From IMG/VR virus record IMGVR_UViG_3300048597_000643, positions 1 to 20,530 of that record: 20,530 nt of DNA; one strand, given 5' to 3'. Made by a program: the position numbers and the translations under genes. Source of the DNA: a virus. Below the pieces are notes generated by a model. It was not told the origin of the DNA. It worked only from the letters and a program-made list of their open reading frames with translations, and made no database searches. Of the stretch, positions 20,144 through 20,530 are shown piece after piece (the stretch's first letter is position 1; each line of letters opens with the position of its first letter).

Positions 20144-20530
20144 TCAGTTTTCCTCGCTCGCCGCCAGCAGCCGTATCTCCTCGCGCAGCGCCGCAATGTC
20201 AGGCCCATCATCGCCGCCGCGCGCCGCCGGCGCCGCCGAGCGCCGCTGCAGAATGGCCAGCGCCAATTTGCTGTCGACAATCCGTGCCGATGTCGGCACC
20301 GTGTCCTCTGTCGCCAAAATGCGTGCCAATACCTTGGCTTCCACCAGGTCCCAGGCGATATCCACAGCCCGGCTCCAGCCCTGATCGAAGCCGGGTTCGG
20401 CCGCCCGAAGCGCATAAGCCTCGTCCAGCCGCCGCGACACCGAGGCTGCCGCCGTCGCCGGGTCACCCGTCTCCGCCAGCCGCGCCAGAAAGCGCTGACG
20501 CTGCGACACCGTCCATCTCGATTTTGCCAT
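20144..20530 (-). CDS. Terminase small subunit-like protein, gp1-like
   Basis: This 128-residue protein lies just before terL. Its first half (SQRQRFLARLAETGDPATAA) resembles the helix-turn-helix DNA-binding region of small terminases, and the second half is helical and charged (ILATEDTVPTSARIVDSKLA; ALREEIRLLAASEEN), as needed for oligomerisation. In GTAs this subunit has little sequence preference. The ATG is the last codon of the window (20530-20528), so its ribosome binding site and any upstream promoter are not visible. A start further upstream cannot be excluded. Confidence 0.82.
   Translation of the reverse strand: MAKSRWTVSQRQRFLARLAETGDPATAAASVSRRLDEAYALRAAEPGFDQGWSRAVDIAWDLVEAKVLARILATEDTVPTSARIVDSKLALAILQRRSAAPAARGGDDGPDIAALREEIRLLAASEEN

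Noticed and set aside
1-20530. CRISPR array, tRNA or rRNA genes, and att-type direct repeats
   Set aside because: No regularly spaced repeats, no tRNA-like cloverleaf and no paired att-like repeats were seen by eye; small tRNAs could be missed without a covariance search.

Overview
The window is GC-rich and almost every gene lies on the minus strand. It looks like an alphaproteobacterial chromosome, most likely Sphingomonadales. The reasons are a gene-transfer-agent (GTA)-like structural cluster in the gene order of the Rhodobacter capsulatus GTA (RcGTA), sphingomonad-type extras (a DUF6127-like membrane protein, a DUF2793 protein), and an OmpA-family porin with a polyproline linker. This placement is inferred from protein family and gene order; no database search was run.

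Layout, from high to low coordinates in the direction of transcription. Packaging and head genes come first: small terminase (20530-20144), large terminase (20084-18774), portal (18727-17558), a small membrane-anchored protein (17561-17256), prohead protease (17252-16818) and HK97-type major capsid protein (16818-15709). A three-gene cassette follows that RcGTA lacks at this position: an 899-residue right-handed beta-helix protein (15594-12895), a small decoration-like protein (12867-12499) and a fibre-adaptor-like protein (12397-12116). Then come the head-tail connector and tail genes: gp6-like connector, gp7-like adaptor, an unassigned small protein, DUF3168 tail terminator, major tail protein, two tail chaperone-type proteins, a very short tape measure, a large TIM-barrel-like/DUF2460 fusion, DUF2163 hub, NlpC/P60 peptidase, baseplate protein and DUF2793 protein (ending at 2646). 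Many neighbours overlap by 1 or 4 nt, so this is one translationally coupled operon. All reading frames are intact. No integrase, repressor, replication or lysis gene is visible, which favours a domesticated GTA-like element over an ordinary prophage, but the window ends at the terminase start so this is not proven.

Downstream and on the same strand is an independent ompA-like gene (2506-1337) with its own rho-independent terminator. The left end is an IS3-family (IS407-group-like) insertion sequence (1 to about 1165). Its orfA appears disrupted by a 20-bp insertion just after the normal start.

The points most worth a second look are: the beta-helix cassette inserted between capsid and connector genes, with six degenerate 21-24-residue repeats at the end of the beta-helix protein; a strong internal ribosome binding site inside the TIM-barrel-like/DUF2460 fusion, predicting a separate short distal-tail protein; the TIM-barrel-like domain being in the gp12 position while the gp15-like protein is short; and two strong hairpins without U-tracts flanking parts of the cassette.
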